NCBI RefSeq assembly: GCF_025137375.1
Contig: NZ_CP073720.1
Coordinates: forward strand, 4,860,501-4,924,500
Direction: 5' to 3'
Length of the DNA stretch: 64,000 nucleotides
Source of the DNA: Dactylosporangium fulvum
GTDB lineage: Bacteria > Actinomycetota > Actinomycetes > Mycobacteriales > Micromonosporaceae
Below the pieces are notes generated by a model. That model had not been told where the DNA came from and searched no databases. It worked only from the letters and a program-made list of their open reading frames with translations. Within the stretch, counting starts at the first letter, position 1, and each line of letters opens with the position of its first letter. A program made the translations under genes and the position numbers. Below, in pieces: positions 1 to 9,547 of the stretch.

Positions 1-1357
1 TCCCACCCGGGTTGCTGGACAGGTACGTGCTGCGCAGCTGGTCCATCGGGTTGTCGAAGACGCCCCACTGCGACGCGTCGATGTCGTACTTGCCCTCCTT
101 GGTGCGGCTCAGGAAGGTGTTCCGCTCGACGCACTCGTTCTTCAGCTTGATGCCGGCCTGTTCGGCGCTCTCCCGGAACAGCTGCACCACCCGGGTGATG
201 TTGGCGTTCGACTGGTCGCAGGCGACGCCGAACTCCAGCCCGTCGAAGAAGCCGTCGCCGTTGCCGTCCTTGTAGCCCGCCGCGGTCAGCTTGGCCTTCG
301 CTCCGGCCGGGTCGAACGGGTACGGCTGGATCTCCTTGTTGTCGTACTCGGCGAAGATCGGCGAGATCGGGCCGGCCATCTGCTGCGCGTCGCCCTGGAG
401 TACCGAGGCGATGATCGCCTTGGTGTCGACCGCCATCGACAGCGCCTGCCGGACCTCCTGCTTGGCCAGGTCCTTGTTGTTCATGTTGTACGTCAGGTGG
501 GCGAAGCCGAGCGCGCCGACCTTCTTCAGCTTGATCTTCGAGTCGCCCTCGAAGGTCTTCGCCGCCGACGTCGGCACCGGGGTGCCCATCAGGTCGATGT
601 CGCCGTTGCGCAGCGCCAGCATCATCGTGTTGACGTCCGGGTAGATGCGGTACTCGACCTTGCTGACGGCCGCCTTGCCACCGGGCGCGAGCGGGTACTT
701 GTCGTTGCGCTTCATCACGTACCGCTGGCCCTTGGTGGCGCTCTCCAGCACGAACGGCCCGGCGCCGACCCAGTTGGCGTCGTTGGCGAACTTCGACAGG
801 TCGCCGGCGGGCTCGAAGACGTGCTTGGGCACGACCGACATCCAGAACCCGACGCCCTCGGCGAACGGCGCGTACGCCTGGGAGAGGTGGAACTTCACCG
901 TCGTCGGGTCCGGCGCCTCGACCGAGGTGACCCAGGTGAGCTTGGCGGCGACGTTACCGAGCTTGTACTTCATGATCGACTCGGCGCTGAACTTGACGTC
1001 GTCGGCGACCACCGGCTTGCCGTCGGTCCAGACGAAGTCGTCGCGCAGCTTGAACACGGCGGTCTTGCCACCGTCCTCGTAGCTGTACTCCTTCGCCAGC
1101 TCCGGCGCCTTCTTGGCGTTCTCGTCGATCCGCAGCAGATGCGGGTACATCGTGTTGAGGATCCAGGAGTCGGTCTTGCTCAGCGACTGCAGCGGGTTGA
1201 AGTTGGAGACGTCGGTCGTGGTGCCGATCCGCAGCACCGCGTTGTCGCCGCCGCTGTTGCCGTTCGACGAGTTGTTGTCCTCGTTGAGCCCGCAGCCCGA
1301 CAGGGCCAGGGCGACCGCCGCGCCGAGCGCGACGGCGGCCTTGCTCATCTTGCTCAC
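1..1357 (-). CDS. ABC transporter substrate-binding lipoprotein, peptide (family 5) type, C-terminus cut by window edge
   Basis: This is an extracytoplasmic solute receptor of the DppA/OppA class, probably delivering peptides to a permease outside the window. The N-terminus is a lipoprotein signal ending in LALSGC (Cys about residue 22). The typical family-5 body follows, with a NFNPLQSL segment and a GAGPFVLES segment. The GTG start at 1357 is chosen because it overlaps the stop of the upstream dipeptidase (GTGA, 4 bp) and lies just after AGGAGG at 1362-1367. An in-frame ATG at 1348 is the alternative. About 452 codons are present; the stop lies before base 1. The coupling to a dipeptidase supports peptide uptake and use. 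The family call is firm; the exact ligand is unknown. Confidence 0.9.
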   Translation of the reverse strand, partial: MSKMSKAAVALGAAVALALSGCGLNEDNNSSNGNSGGDNAVLRIGTTTDVSNFNPLQSLSKTDSWILNTMYPHLLRIDENAKKAPELAKEYSYEDGGKTAVFKLRDDFVWTDGKPVVADDVKFSAESIMKYKLGNVAAKLTWVTSVEAPDPTTVKFHLSQAYAPFAEGVGFWMSVVPKHVFEPAGDLSKFANDANWVGAGPFVLESATKGQRYVMKRNDKYPLAPGGKAAVSKVEYRIYPDVNTMMLALRNGDIDLMGTPVPTSAAKTFEGDSKIKLKKVGALGFAHLTYNMNNKDLAKQEVRQALSMAVDTKAIIASVLQGDAQQMAGPISPIFAEYDNKEIQPYPFDPAGAKAKLTAAGYKDGNGDGFFDGLEFGVACDQSNANITRVVQLFRESAEQAGIKLKNECVERNTFLSRTKEGKYDIDASQWGVFDNPMDQLRSTYLSSNPGG

Positions 1358-2556
1358 CAAACCTCCTGAAGTACACGAATGATGTTGCCGCCGATGACCT
1401 TGGCGATCTCGTCATCGGAGTAGTCGTGCTGGACCAGCCAGCCGACGATGTTGCTGAAGCACTCGGCCGGGTTCTCGAGCCCGGAGACGTACGGCACTCG
1501 TGGGTGGTCGACCGCGCCGTGCGCCCGGCCGATCGCCAGGTGTCCGACAAAGCTGTCGTGCAGGCCGACGTGGTCGCCGAAGTTGGTGTCCGGCCCGAAC
1601 GCCACGTGGTCGATGCCGACCAGTTCGACGCAGTGGGTGAAGTGGTCCATCACCGACTCGATCGAGTGGTGCGGGTGCTTCGCGGACAGGGTGGTGTGCG
1701 GGGCGGCCTCGATGCCGATCACGCCGCCGCGCTCGGCGCAGGCGCGGATCACGTCGTCCGGCTTCATCCGGGGCGTGTTCCAGACCGTGCGGGAGCCGGC
1801 GTGGGTGATGAAGACCGGCACCCGGCTGGCCTCGATCACGTCGAGGGACGTCTGGTCGCCGGAGTGCGAGATGTCGATGGCGATGCCGAGCTTGTTCATC
1901 CGGTCGACGGCGCGGCGGCCGAAGTGGGTGAGGCCGCCGTCGCGGTCCTCGGAGAGCCCGCTGCCGAGCATGTTGGCCTGGCTGTAGGCGATGCCCATCT
2001 GGCGGACGCCGAAGCCGTACAGGATGTCGATCCGGTCCAGCTCGTTCTCGATCATCGTGGCCGCCTCCAGCCCCGCCACCAGGGCGAGCCGGCCGTCGCG
2101 CTTGGCCGCGAAGATCTCGTCGAGGGTGGTCGCCACCACCACGTAGTCCTGCTTGGCGACGTCGGCGAAGCGGAGCCCGATGTCGTAGATGACGTCGTCC
2201 CACTTCCAGGCGTGCTCGCTGGTGACGCAGCCGGTGCCGTTCATGAAGTTGTCGAAGACGGCGGTGAGGCCGGACCGCGCGAGCCCTTCGAACCCGAAGG
2301 CGTTACGTCCGGTGCGGTTGTAGTCGCGCAGTTGCGTGACGTCGGCCGGAAGGATCTTGGGGTGCTCGTGCAGCGAGATCGCGGCGTGCTCGCTGAGCAG
2401 CCGGGCGACCCGCTGCCGCTGGCTGTCGGAGAGCCCGAGGTCGTGCTCGGGCACCCGGCCCAGCTGCGGGGCCAGTTCGAACACCTTGTAGTCGGTGTGG
2501 GGGGTCAGGTAGTCGAACGACTTGTATCCCCCGTACCGGGCGGCGGGTTCCTGCAC
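1354..2556 (-). CDS. Membrane-dipeptidase family (M19) metallopeptidase
   Basis: This 400-residue protein matches the renal dipeptidase (peptidase M19) family, binuclear zinc enzymes that cleave dipeptides and sometimes other amides. Visible family elements are HEH at 63-65, a Glu in GLEAA near 164, His231 in DISHSG, His252 and Arg256 in THAGSR, and Asp323 in the AFGPDTNFGDH segment. No signal peptide is visible, so it is probably cytosolic. The start is GTG at 2556 with GAGGTGG a few bases upstream. Its stop overlaps the start of the following peptide-binding lipoprotein, so the pair is translationally coupled. It would hydrolyse imported dipeptides; the true substrate may be a modified or D-amino-acid dipeptide, as known for bacterial M19 members. 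Confidence 0.88.
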   Translation of the reverse strand: MQEPAARYGGYKSFDYLTPHTDYKVFELAPQLGRVPEHDLGLSDSQRQRVARLLSEHAAISLHEHPKILPADVTQLRDYNRTGRNAFGFEGLARSGLTAVFDNFMNGTGCVTSEHAWKWDDVIYDIGLRFADVAKQDYVVVATTLDEIFAAKRDGRLALVAGLEAATMIENELDRIDILYGFGVRQMGIAYSQANMLGSGLSEDRDGGLTHFGRRAVDRMNKLGIAIDISHSGDQTSLDVIEASRVPVFITHAGSRTVWNTPRMKPDDVIRACAERGGVIGIEAAPHTTLSAKHPHHSIESVMDHFTHCVELVGIDHVAFGPDTNFGDHVGLHDSFVGHLAIGRAHGAVDHPRVPYVSGLENPAECFSNIVGWLVQHDYSDDEIAKVIGGNIIRVLQEVW

Positions 2557-2596
2557 GCGTCCACCTCACGTCGGCATGGTTTGAAGGCCTGAGGAC

Positions 2597-2611
2597 GGAG
2601 GTCTGACCTCC
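2597..2611. repeat. 15-bp palindrome between dipeptidase and sensor kinase genes
   Basis: GGAGGTC and GACCTCC are perfect inverted arms around a single T. It sits 41 bp upstream of the dipeptidase start, in the 395-bp divergent gap 2557-2951, so it may be a regulator site. A second inverted pair, CGTCGTGA (2654-2661) and TCACGACG (2682-2689), lies further upstream. No gene is seen in this gap. Confidence 0.4.
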
Positions 2612-2951
2612 GGCCACTGGCACCGTACGCGAGGCGGTGCGCGCTGGGAAAGCCGTCGTGACCGGACTGTTACGTGTAGCTTCACGACGCCGAGCGGTGT
2701 GCAATGCGTGTCGCACATCGACTCGGGATCGCATCCGTCGCCGCAGGCCGTCGCCGTGTGGCCAGGGCGCGACCGGCAAGTAGGCATGGTGCAGGGTGGC
2801 CGCCGCCATGCGGCCGAGTGCCCACGTGAACCGGCAACCAGTACTCCTGCCGCCCGGCTCCGGCGCGTCGGACGGAGCCGCCGGGAATTGTGGCCCGGTG
2901 CCGTCATCCGACGACGATCGTCACGTGCGGAATCGGACTAAACTGGCCAAC

Positions 2952-4856
2952 ATGCGTGCGGGTTCGCTGTCGCGGTTGGTGCGGCCGACGCCCCCGCGTT
3001 TGCTGTGGGGGATCGCGTTCGCTATCTGCATGATCGCGGTGGAAACCCTGCTGGCGTATCCGCTCAGGGCGATCAGCACAGAGGCTTCCCTGAGCGTGAT
3101 CTACCTGATCGGCGTCCTCGTGGTCTCGACGGTGTGGGGACTGTGGCTGGGCGTTGCGACGGCAGTGGTCAGCGCCCTCGCGTATGTGCTCTTCCACGTC
3201 CAGCCCGCCGGACGCCTCGTCGTCGCGGACACGCGGGAGTGGGCCGCGCTCGCGGTCTTCCTTGCCGTCGCGGTGCTGACCAGCGCCTTGGCGGACCTGT
3301 CCCGGCTGCGGGCGGTCGAGGCCCAGGAGTCCGACCTCACCGCCGAGTTGGCCCGCCTGCTGCTGAACACCGACGATGTTGCCGTGGTGCTGCCCGCGGC
3401 CGCGCAACGCGTCGCGCGCGCGCTCGACCTGCCGGCCGTGGCGATCGAGCCGGCTGCCGTCCCCGAAGACGGGCGGCACCTGGCGTTTCCGCTGCGCGAC
3501 CGCGGTGCCTGCTTCGGCACCCTGCGGGTGCCGAACGACGTGCCCGAGCGGACGGTACAGCGGCTGCAGGCGCAGGTCGTGCCGTCACTGGCGGCACTGC
3601 TGCGCGCTGGACACGAGCGCGCCGCCGTGCTGGATTCGCTGGAAGCAAGCCGGGAGCGTCAGCGTCAGCTTGCCACCGAGCAAGCCGCGCTGGGCCGGGT
3701 GGCGACGCTCGTGGCGCACGGTGCGGGTCCACCCGAGGTCTTCGACGCGATCACGACGGAGCTGCATTGGCTGATCGGCGAACACATCACGTGGCTGCTC
3801 CGCTACGAGCGTGACGACACGGTCAGCGTCGTCGCGACCAATCTGTCGGACCTGCGGCCGGATCAGATGCACTGGCCGATCGAGGGCGAGAACATCCTGT
3901 CGCAGGTGTGGGACGGTGGCCGGCCGGCCCGGATGGACAGCTTCGAGGACGCCGCCGGCCCCACCGCCGCGGTCGCACGTGAACTGGGCGTCCGGTCCGC
4001 GGTCGGGGTGCCGGTTGTCGTCGAAGGGCGGCTGTGGGGCGTTGCGGCCGTCGGGTCGGCGCGGCCTCAGCCCCTGCCGGCCGATACCGAAGCACGCGTC
4101 GCGGACTTCGTCGCCCTTGCCGCCATCGCCATCGCCAACGCCGACAGCCGGGCACAGCTCGCCGCATCCCGCGCCCGGCTCGTCGCCGCCACGGACCAGA
4201 CCCGCCAGCGGATCGAACGCGACCTGCATGAGGGCGCACTGCAGCAGTTCATCGCCGCCGGGCTGCGGTTGGGTGCCGTGCAAGCCGCCCTGCCGCCCGA
4301 GCTGGTCCAGGCCAAGGCGGAACTTTTGGGCACACTACGCAGCCTGAACAGCGCTGTGGACAACCTGCGGGAAATCTCCAGGGGCCTCCATCCGGCCCTG
4401 CTCGCCATGGGTGGCCTGGCGCCCGCGCTCAAGGCGCTCGCCCGCAGATCGGCGGTACCGGTCGAATTCGACCTCGACGTCGGCCGGCGCATGCCGCCCG
4501 TGGTCGAAGTGGCTGCCTACTACGTCGTTTCCGAAGCGTTGACGAATGCGGTCAGATACGCCCACGCCTCAGCTGTGCGCGTTCAGGCGGCGACCCGGGG
4601 CGGCGCCCTGTGCCTGTCGATCCACGACGACGGCATCGGAGGTGCCGACCCCGGCCGCGGGACCGGACTCATCGGCCTGAACGACAGGGTGGAAGCGCTC
4701 GGCGGGCAGTTCACCATCACGAGTCCCCACGGTGGCGGCACGCTCCTGTCGGTCACCATTCCCATCCCACCCGCCGAAACAGGCGCCACCGAGCTGGTGA
4801 CGACGAAGGCCGGGGGCAACGGGGCCACGCACCCTGGCGGTCGCAGCCGCCCATGA
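2952..4856 (+). CDS. Membrane sensor histidine kinase, NarL-type (HisKA_3), with GAF domains
   Basis: This is a signalling kinase of about 634 residues. Residues about 15-115 form three or four hydrophobic helices resembling the DUF4118/KdpD-type membrane module. A GAF-like sensor region occupies about 230-400. The HisKA_3 dimerisation motif contains RIERDLHEG, with the phospho-accepting His near 426. The HATPase domain shows EALTNAVRYA near 530 and RGTGLIGLNDR near 570. The ATG at 2952 is preferred because it opens just before the first membrane helix; the frame stays open further upstream. No response regulator is adjacent, so it is an orphan. The signal is unknown. Confidence 0.88.
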   Translation: MRAGSLSRLVRPTPPRLLWGIAFAICMIAVETLLAYPLRAISTEASLSVIYLIGVLVVSTVWGLWLGVATAVVSALAYVLFHVQPAGRLVVADTREWAALAVFLAVAVLTSALADLSRLRAVEAQESDLTAELARLLLNTDDVAVVLPAAAQRVARALDLPAVAIEPAAVPEDGRHLAFPLRDRGACFGTLRVPNDVPERTVQRLQAQVVPSLAALLRAGHERAAVLDSLEASRERQRQLATEQAALGRVATLVAHGAGPPEVFDAITTELHWLIGEHITWLLRYERDDTVSVVATNLSDLRPDQMHWPIEGENILSQVWDGGRPARMDSFEDAAGPTAAVARELGVRSAVGVPVVVEGRLWGVAAVGSARPQPLPADTEARVADFVALAAIAIANADSRAQLAASRARLVAATDQTRQRIERDLHEGALQQFIAAGLRLGAVQAALPPELVQAKAELLGTLRSLNSAVDNLREISRGLHPALLAMGGLAPALKALARRSAVPVEFDLDVGRRMPPVVEVAAYYVVSEALTNAVRYAHASAVRVQAATRGGALCLSIHDDGIGGADPGRGTGLIGLNDRVEALGGQFTITSPHGGGTLLSVTIPIPPAETGATELVTTKAGGNGATHPGGRSRP

Positions 4857-4935
4857 CGGGGTCGAGTGAGGCTCCGGCGTCGACGAAGCCATGGAGCACT
4901 TCATCCGGCTTCGGGAGCGGTGACCGTCTCATGGC

Positions 4936-5658
4936 TCAACGTCCCAGCACCGTACCTCCGTTGACGCCCACCAACTGCCCGGTGATGAACGCGGCCTCGG
5001 GTGAGGCCAGGAAGCACACGGTGGATGCCACGTCCGCCGGCGTGCCGGCTCGCCCGACCAGTGTGCGGTCGACCCTGGCCTGGTGGAACTGCGGATTCAT
5101 CCGCTCGCCGAAGAACTCGGTGTCCGGCACGTACCCGGGCAACACCAGGTTGGCGGTCGCCCCGGTCGGCCCGAGCTCCGCGGCGAGCCAGAAGATCCAC
5201 GCGTGCAGGGCCGCCTTCGCCGCACCGTACGAGCCGCTGTAGCCACTGCCGAGTTGGGCGCCGATCGAGCCCACACCGATCACCCGGCCCTGCTCGGCCA
5301 GCTTCGGCCGCAGCGCGGCCACCAGCAGCACGGCAGTCAGCACGTTCTGGTCGAAGTCGGCCCGCCACTCGCGGGCGATCGCGTCCAGTTCGGACGGCAC
5401 CGCCGCGCTGGTGCCCCCGGCGCCGGCCACGATCACGTGCACCCGGTCCACCGCGCGGGCCACCAGCGCGGCACCGTCCGCCGTGCTCAGGTCGGCGGCG
5501 ACCCAGGTCGCCTCGGGGCCGAGCGTCTCCGCCACGGCGCGGAGCTTCGGCTCGCGCCGGCCCACCAGCACCACCCGGTCGCCACGCTCGACAAACGCCG
5601 CGGCGACCGCCCGGCCGATGCCGGTGCCGCCACCCGACACCACCACGGTACGGCTCAT
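4936..5658 (-). CDS. Short-chain dehydrogenase/reductase (SDR)
   Basis: This is a classical SDR of 240 residues: the nucleotide-binding SGGGTGIG motif is at 8-15, Asn at 105, and the catalytic Ser131, Tyr144 and Lys148 form the YxxxK signature. It probably oxidises or reduces a secondary alcohol or ketone, with NAD(P) as cofactor. It is the last gene of the carbohydrate-type ABC operon. Its ATG overlaps the stop of the zinc dehydrogenase (ATGA, 4 bp). The context suggests the two dehydrogenases act in sequence on the imported substrate. The substrate itself is not deducible. Confidence 0.9.
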   Translation of the reverse strand: MSRTVVVSGGGTGIGRAVAAAFVERGDRVVLVGRREPKLRAVAETLGPEATWVAADLSTADGAALVARAVDRVHVIVAGAGGTSAAVPSELDAIAREWRADFDQNVLTAVLLVAALRPKLAEQGRVIGVGSIGAQLGSGYSGSYGAAKAALHAWIFWLAAELGPTGATANLVLPGYVPDTEFFGERMNPQFHQARVDRTLVGRAGTPADVASTVCFLASPEAAFITGQLVGVNGGTVLGR

Positions 5659-6598
5659 GGCAGCAACATCGTCTTGATGTGCGCCGACGGGCCCTGCATC
5701 AGCGTCTCGAACACCTCGACACCGTCGGCGAGGTCCCGAAGTTCCAGCCAGTCCTCGTCGACGCCGGCGACCAGCGGGACCGCCGCCGCGAACTCCGCGG
5801 CGGTGTAGCAGAAGCTGCCCAGGACCGCCTTCTCGCCCCGGATCATCGCTCTGCAGTCCGCATCGGACTCCGCGGCGTGCAGACCGAGCCATACCGTGGC
5901 ACCGCCCGGATGCAGCAGGGCGACGGAGTCGGCCCGGGTTCCGGCCGTGCCCACGGTGTCCAGAATGACGTCGAAGGTGCCGGTCAGTCGCTGCCCGGTG
6001 TGGCCGGCGCCCGCCTTGACCGCGATCGCCAGCCGCTGCTCGACCAAGTCGACGACGTGGATATCGGTCAGGCCGCGGCTGCGGAGCACCAGCAGCACCG
6101 CGATGCCCAGCATGCCGGCGCCGATCACGCCGACCCGGGCGTTCGGGACGAGCCGGTCGGCGACCAGGTTCGCGGCGTGCACGGCGTTGGCCATGGGTTC
6201 GACGAACGCTCCGCGCTGCGCGGACACACCGGCCGGCAACGGGAGCACGTTGGCTCGCGGCACGGCCACGTACTCGGCGAAGCCGCCCGCCCGGTGGATG
6301 CCGAGGATGCTGCGGTTGTCGCAGATGTTCGTCTTCCCGCGCCGGCAGTTGCCGCAATCGCCGCATGCCACCAGCGGATTGACCGTGACCAGGGTGCCGT
6401 CGTCGACCCGGTGCCCGGCGAACTCGTGGCCCATCACCAGCGGTGGCTTGCGGAACGGGCTTTGGGTGGCGAAACCCTCCACCTCGGATCCGCAGACCCC
6501 GACCGCGGCCACCCGTACCAGCACCTCGTCCTCGGCCGGAGCCGGGACGTCGAGGTCGGTGACGACGAGTTCGAGCGGCCCGGCGTAGAGCAGTGCCT

Positions 6599-6602
<4 letters not shown>
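5655..6602 (-). CDS. Zinc-dependent alcohol dehydrogenase, sorbitol/threonine dehydrogenase-like
   Basis: This 315-residue medium-chain dehydrogenase has catalytic zinc ligands Cys37 and the GHE motif (59-61). Structural zinc cysteines are at 80, 83, 86 and 94. The nucleotide-binding GAGMLG motif is near 161-166. It is slightly shorter than typical polyol dehydrogenases (about 340-350). Starts and stops overlap by 4 bp with the ATPase gene upstream and the SDR downstream, so it is embedded in the transporter operon. A role as polyol or sugar dehydrogenase is an inference from family and context. Confidence 0.9.
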
Positions 6603-7765
<1,163 letters not shown>

Positions 7766-7767
7766 GC

Positions 7768-8601
7768 CTACCCCTTCACCGAACCGGAGGTGAGACCACT
7801 CACGATCCGGCGCTGGACCAGTAGGAAGAAGATGATGGCGGGAACGGTGAACACCAGGGCGGCGGAGAACACCGTCGACAGTGGAGTGATGAACTCCCCG
7901 ATGAACGACGACAGGCCCTTGCTCGCCGGCCACTTCGCCGTGTCGCGGATGAACGTCGAGGCGAAGAGGTACTCGTTCCAGCCGTCGAAGAACGTGATGA
8001 CGGCTGCCGCGGCCACCGACGGCGCCACCAGCGGCAGCGTGACCTGGGAGAAGATGACGAACCGGGGCGCGCCGTCGACCCGGGCCGCCTCCTCGATCTC
8101 GTAGGGGACACCGTCCACGGCCGACTTGATGATCCATGCGGCGACCGGCATGGCGAAGGCCGTGTTGGCCAGCACCAGGCCGAACAGTCCGTTGATCAGT
8201 CCCAGCGCCACGAACAGCGTGTAGAGCGGCACGATCAGCAGCGCCTCGGGCAGCATCTGGGTGGCGAACAGCGCGAAGCCGAGCACCCCACGGCCGTGGA
8301 AGCGCCGGTACCGGGACAGTCCGTAGCCGGCCAGCACGGCCAGCGTCAGGCTGAAGAACGTGGTGCCCGTCGCGACGACGGCGCTGTTGGTGAGCCAGCG
8401 CAGCAGCGGCACCCCGCTGTCGAAGACGTCGAAGATGGCGGGGAACCGGTCCAGCCGCGCCCACAGGCTCTGCCCGCTGAACAGTTCCTCGCGGGTGGCC
8501 AGGGCGGTGTTGAGCATCCAGTAGACCGGGAAGCCGGAGACCACGATCAGTGCCAGGATCGTGAGCCAGCGGCCCGGACCCGCTCCGGTCAGCCGCTTCA
8601 C
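7768..8601 (-). CDS. Carbohydrate ABC transporter permease, MalG type
   Basis: This inner-membrane subunit has 277 residues and six predicted helices. The EAA loop for ATPase contact reads EEAARVDGAPRFVIF. GTG at 8601 is chosen because it overlaps the stop of the MalF-type gene (GTGA). The frame is open further upstream, but that would overlap more of the previous gene. It partners with the 8598-9479 permease and the 6599-7765 ATPase. Confidence 0.9.
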   Translation of the reverse strand: MKRLTGAGPGRWLTILALIVVSGFPVYWMLNTALATREELFSGQSLWARLDRFPAIFDVFDSGVPLLRWLTNSAVVATGTTFFSLTLAVLAGYGLSRYRRFHGRGVLGFALFATQMLPEALLIVPLYTLFVALGLINGLFGLVLANTAFAMPVAAWIIKSAVDGVPYEIEEAARVDGAPRFVIFSQVTLPLVAPSVAAAAVITFFDGWNEYLFASTFIRDTAKWPASKGLSSFIGEFITPLSTVFSAALVFTVPAIIFFLLVQRRIVSGLTSGSVKG

Positions 8602-9479
8602 AGCGCCTCCCGCCGCGCCGAGTGCCGCTCGACGACGAAGTAGACGACGGTGACCACAAGGGACAGACACAGCCCCAGCATGCCCAGCGCTGCCGCCCGG
8701 CCCAGGTCGGAGTTCGCGAACGCCTCCCGGTAGACGTTGATGACCAGCGTGTTGGTGGCGTCGATCGGCCCGCCGCCGGTCAGCAGGTAGATGATCTCGA
8801 ACCGCCGCAGCGACCAGATGGTCATCAGCAGCGCCAGGATGCGCAGCGTCGGCGCGATGTGGGGCAGCACGATCTCCTTGACCGTGGTGAACCGGTCCGC
8901 TCCGTCCACTCTGGCCGACTCCCGCACCTCGGCGGGCACCGACTGCAAGGCGGCCAGCACGACCAGCATGATGAACGGGAACACCTTCCAGACACTGACC
9001 GCGGTGACCGACAGCAGCCCCAGGTCGGGGTCGATGAGCCAGCCCTGTTCCCCGATGCCGAGCACGGCGAGGCTCCGGTTGGCCACCCCGTCACCGACGT
9101 TGAAGATCCAGGTGAACACGAGCACGACGGCGATCGACGGCACCGCCCAGGGCATCGTCAGGATCGCCCGTACCACCGCACGGCCGCGGAATCCGTCGTT
9201 GATGGCGAACGCCGCCAACGTCCCCAGCAGCAACGCCCCCACCACCGTGCAGGCGGTGTAGAGCACCGTGGTGAGCACCGACGACGCGAACCGCTGGTCG
9301 ACCAGCACCTCGCGGTAGTTGTCCAGACCGACGTACTCACCCCCGTCCGGGTTGAGCAGCTTGGTGTCGGTGAAGCTGAGCAGTGCCCCGCGCAGCAGCG
9401 GGGTGGCGGTGAACACCAGCAGATAGACTGCCGCGCCACCGACGAACAGGTACGGCGCGAGCCGCGATCGGGTGCTCAT
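8598..9479 (-). CDS. Carbohydrate ABC transporter permease, MalF type
   Basis: This permease has 293 residues and six hydrophobic helices. Its EAA-like loop is ESARVDGADRFTTVKEI, followed by a LTGGGPIDATNTL segment characteristic of sugar permeases. ATG at 9479 has a strong GGAGG just upstream. A 15-bp hairpin lies in the 68-bp gap between it and the binding-protein gene and may set lower expression than the receptor. Confidence 0.9.
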   Translation of the reverse strand: MSTRSRLAPYLFVGGAAVYLLVFTATPLLRGALLSFTDTKLLNPDGGEYVGLDNYREVLVDQRFASSVLTTVLYTACTVVGALLLGTLAAFAINDGFRGRAVVRAILTMPWAVPSIAVVLVFTWIFNVGDGVANRSLAVLGIGEQGWLIDPDLGLLSVTAVSVWKVFPFIMLVVLAALQSVPAEVRESARVDGADRFTTVKEIVLPHIAPTLRILALLMTIWSLRRFEIIYLLTGGGPIDATNTLVINVYREAFANSDLGRAAALGMLGLCLSLVVTVVYFVVERHSARREAL

Positions 9480-9498
9480 TCCCCTCCTTCCGGTCGTT

Positions 9499-9531
9499 CG
9501 CGGTAGGTGCCGGAGCCCGGCACCTACCGCG
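9499..9531 (-). repeat. Intercistronic 15-bp hairpin between receptor and permease genes
   Basis: Perfect arms CGCGGTAGGTGCCGG (9499-9513) and its complement (9517-9531) are separated by AGC. It follows the binding-protein stop on the minus strand and has no T-run. It most resembles an mRNA-stabilising or attenuating hairpin, as found after receptor genes in many sugar operons, rather than a full terminator. Confidence 0.7.
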
Positions 9532-9547
9532 TCGGGCGTGGGATCGG

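Noticed and set aside
2796..2951. N-terminal extension of the sensor kinase to 2796
   Set aside because: The added residues are not kinase-like and cover promoter-like sequence; the ATG at 2952 directly precedes the first membrane helix.
9499..9531. Full rho-independent terminator
   Set aside because: No T-run, and the operon continues with a good ribosome site; better seen as an intercistronic hairpin.
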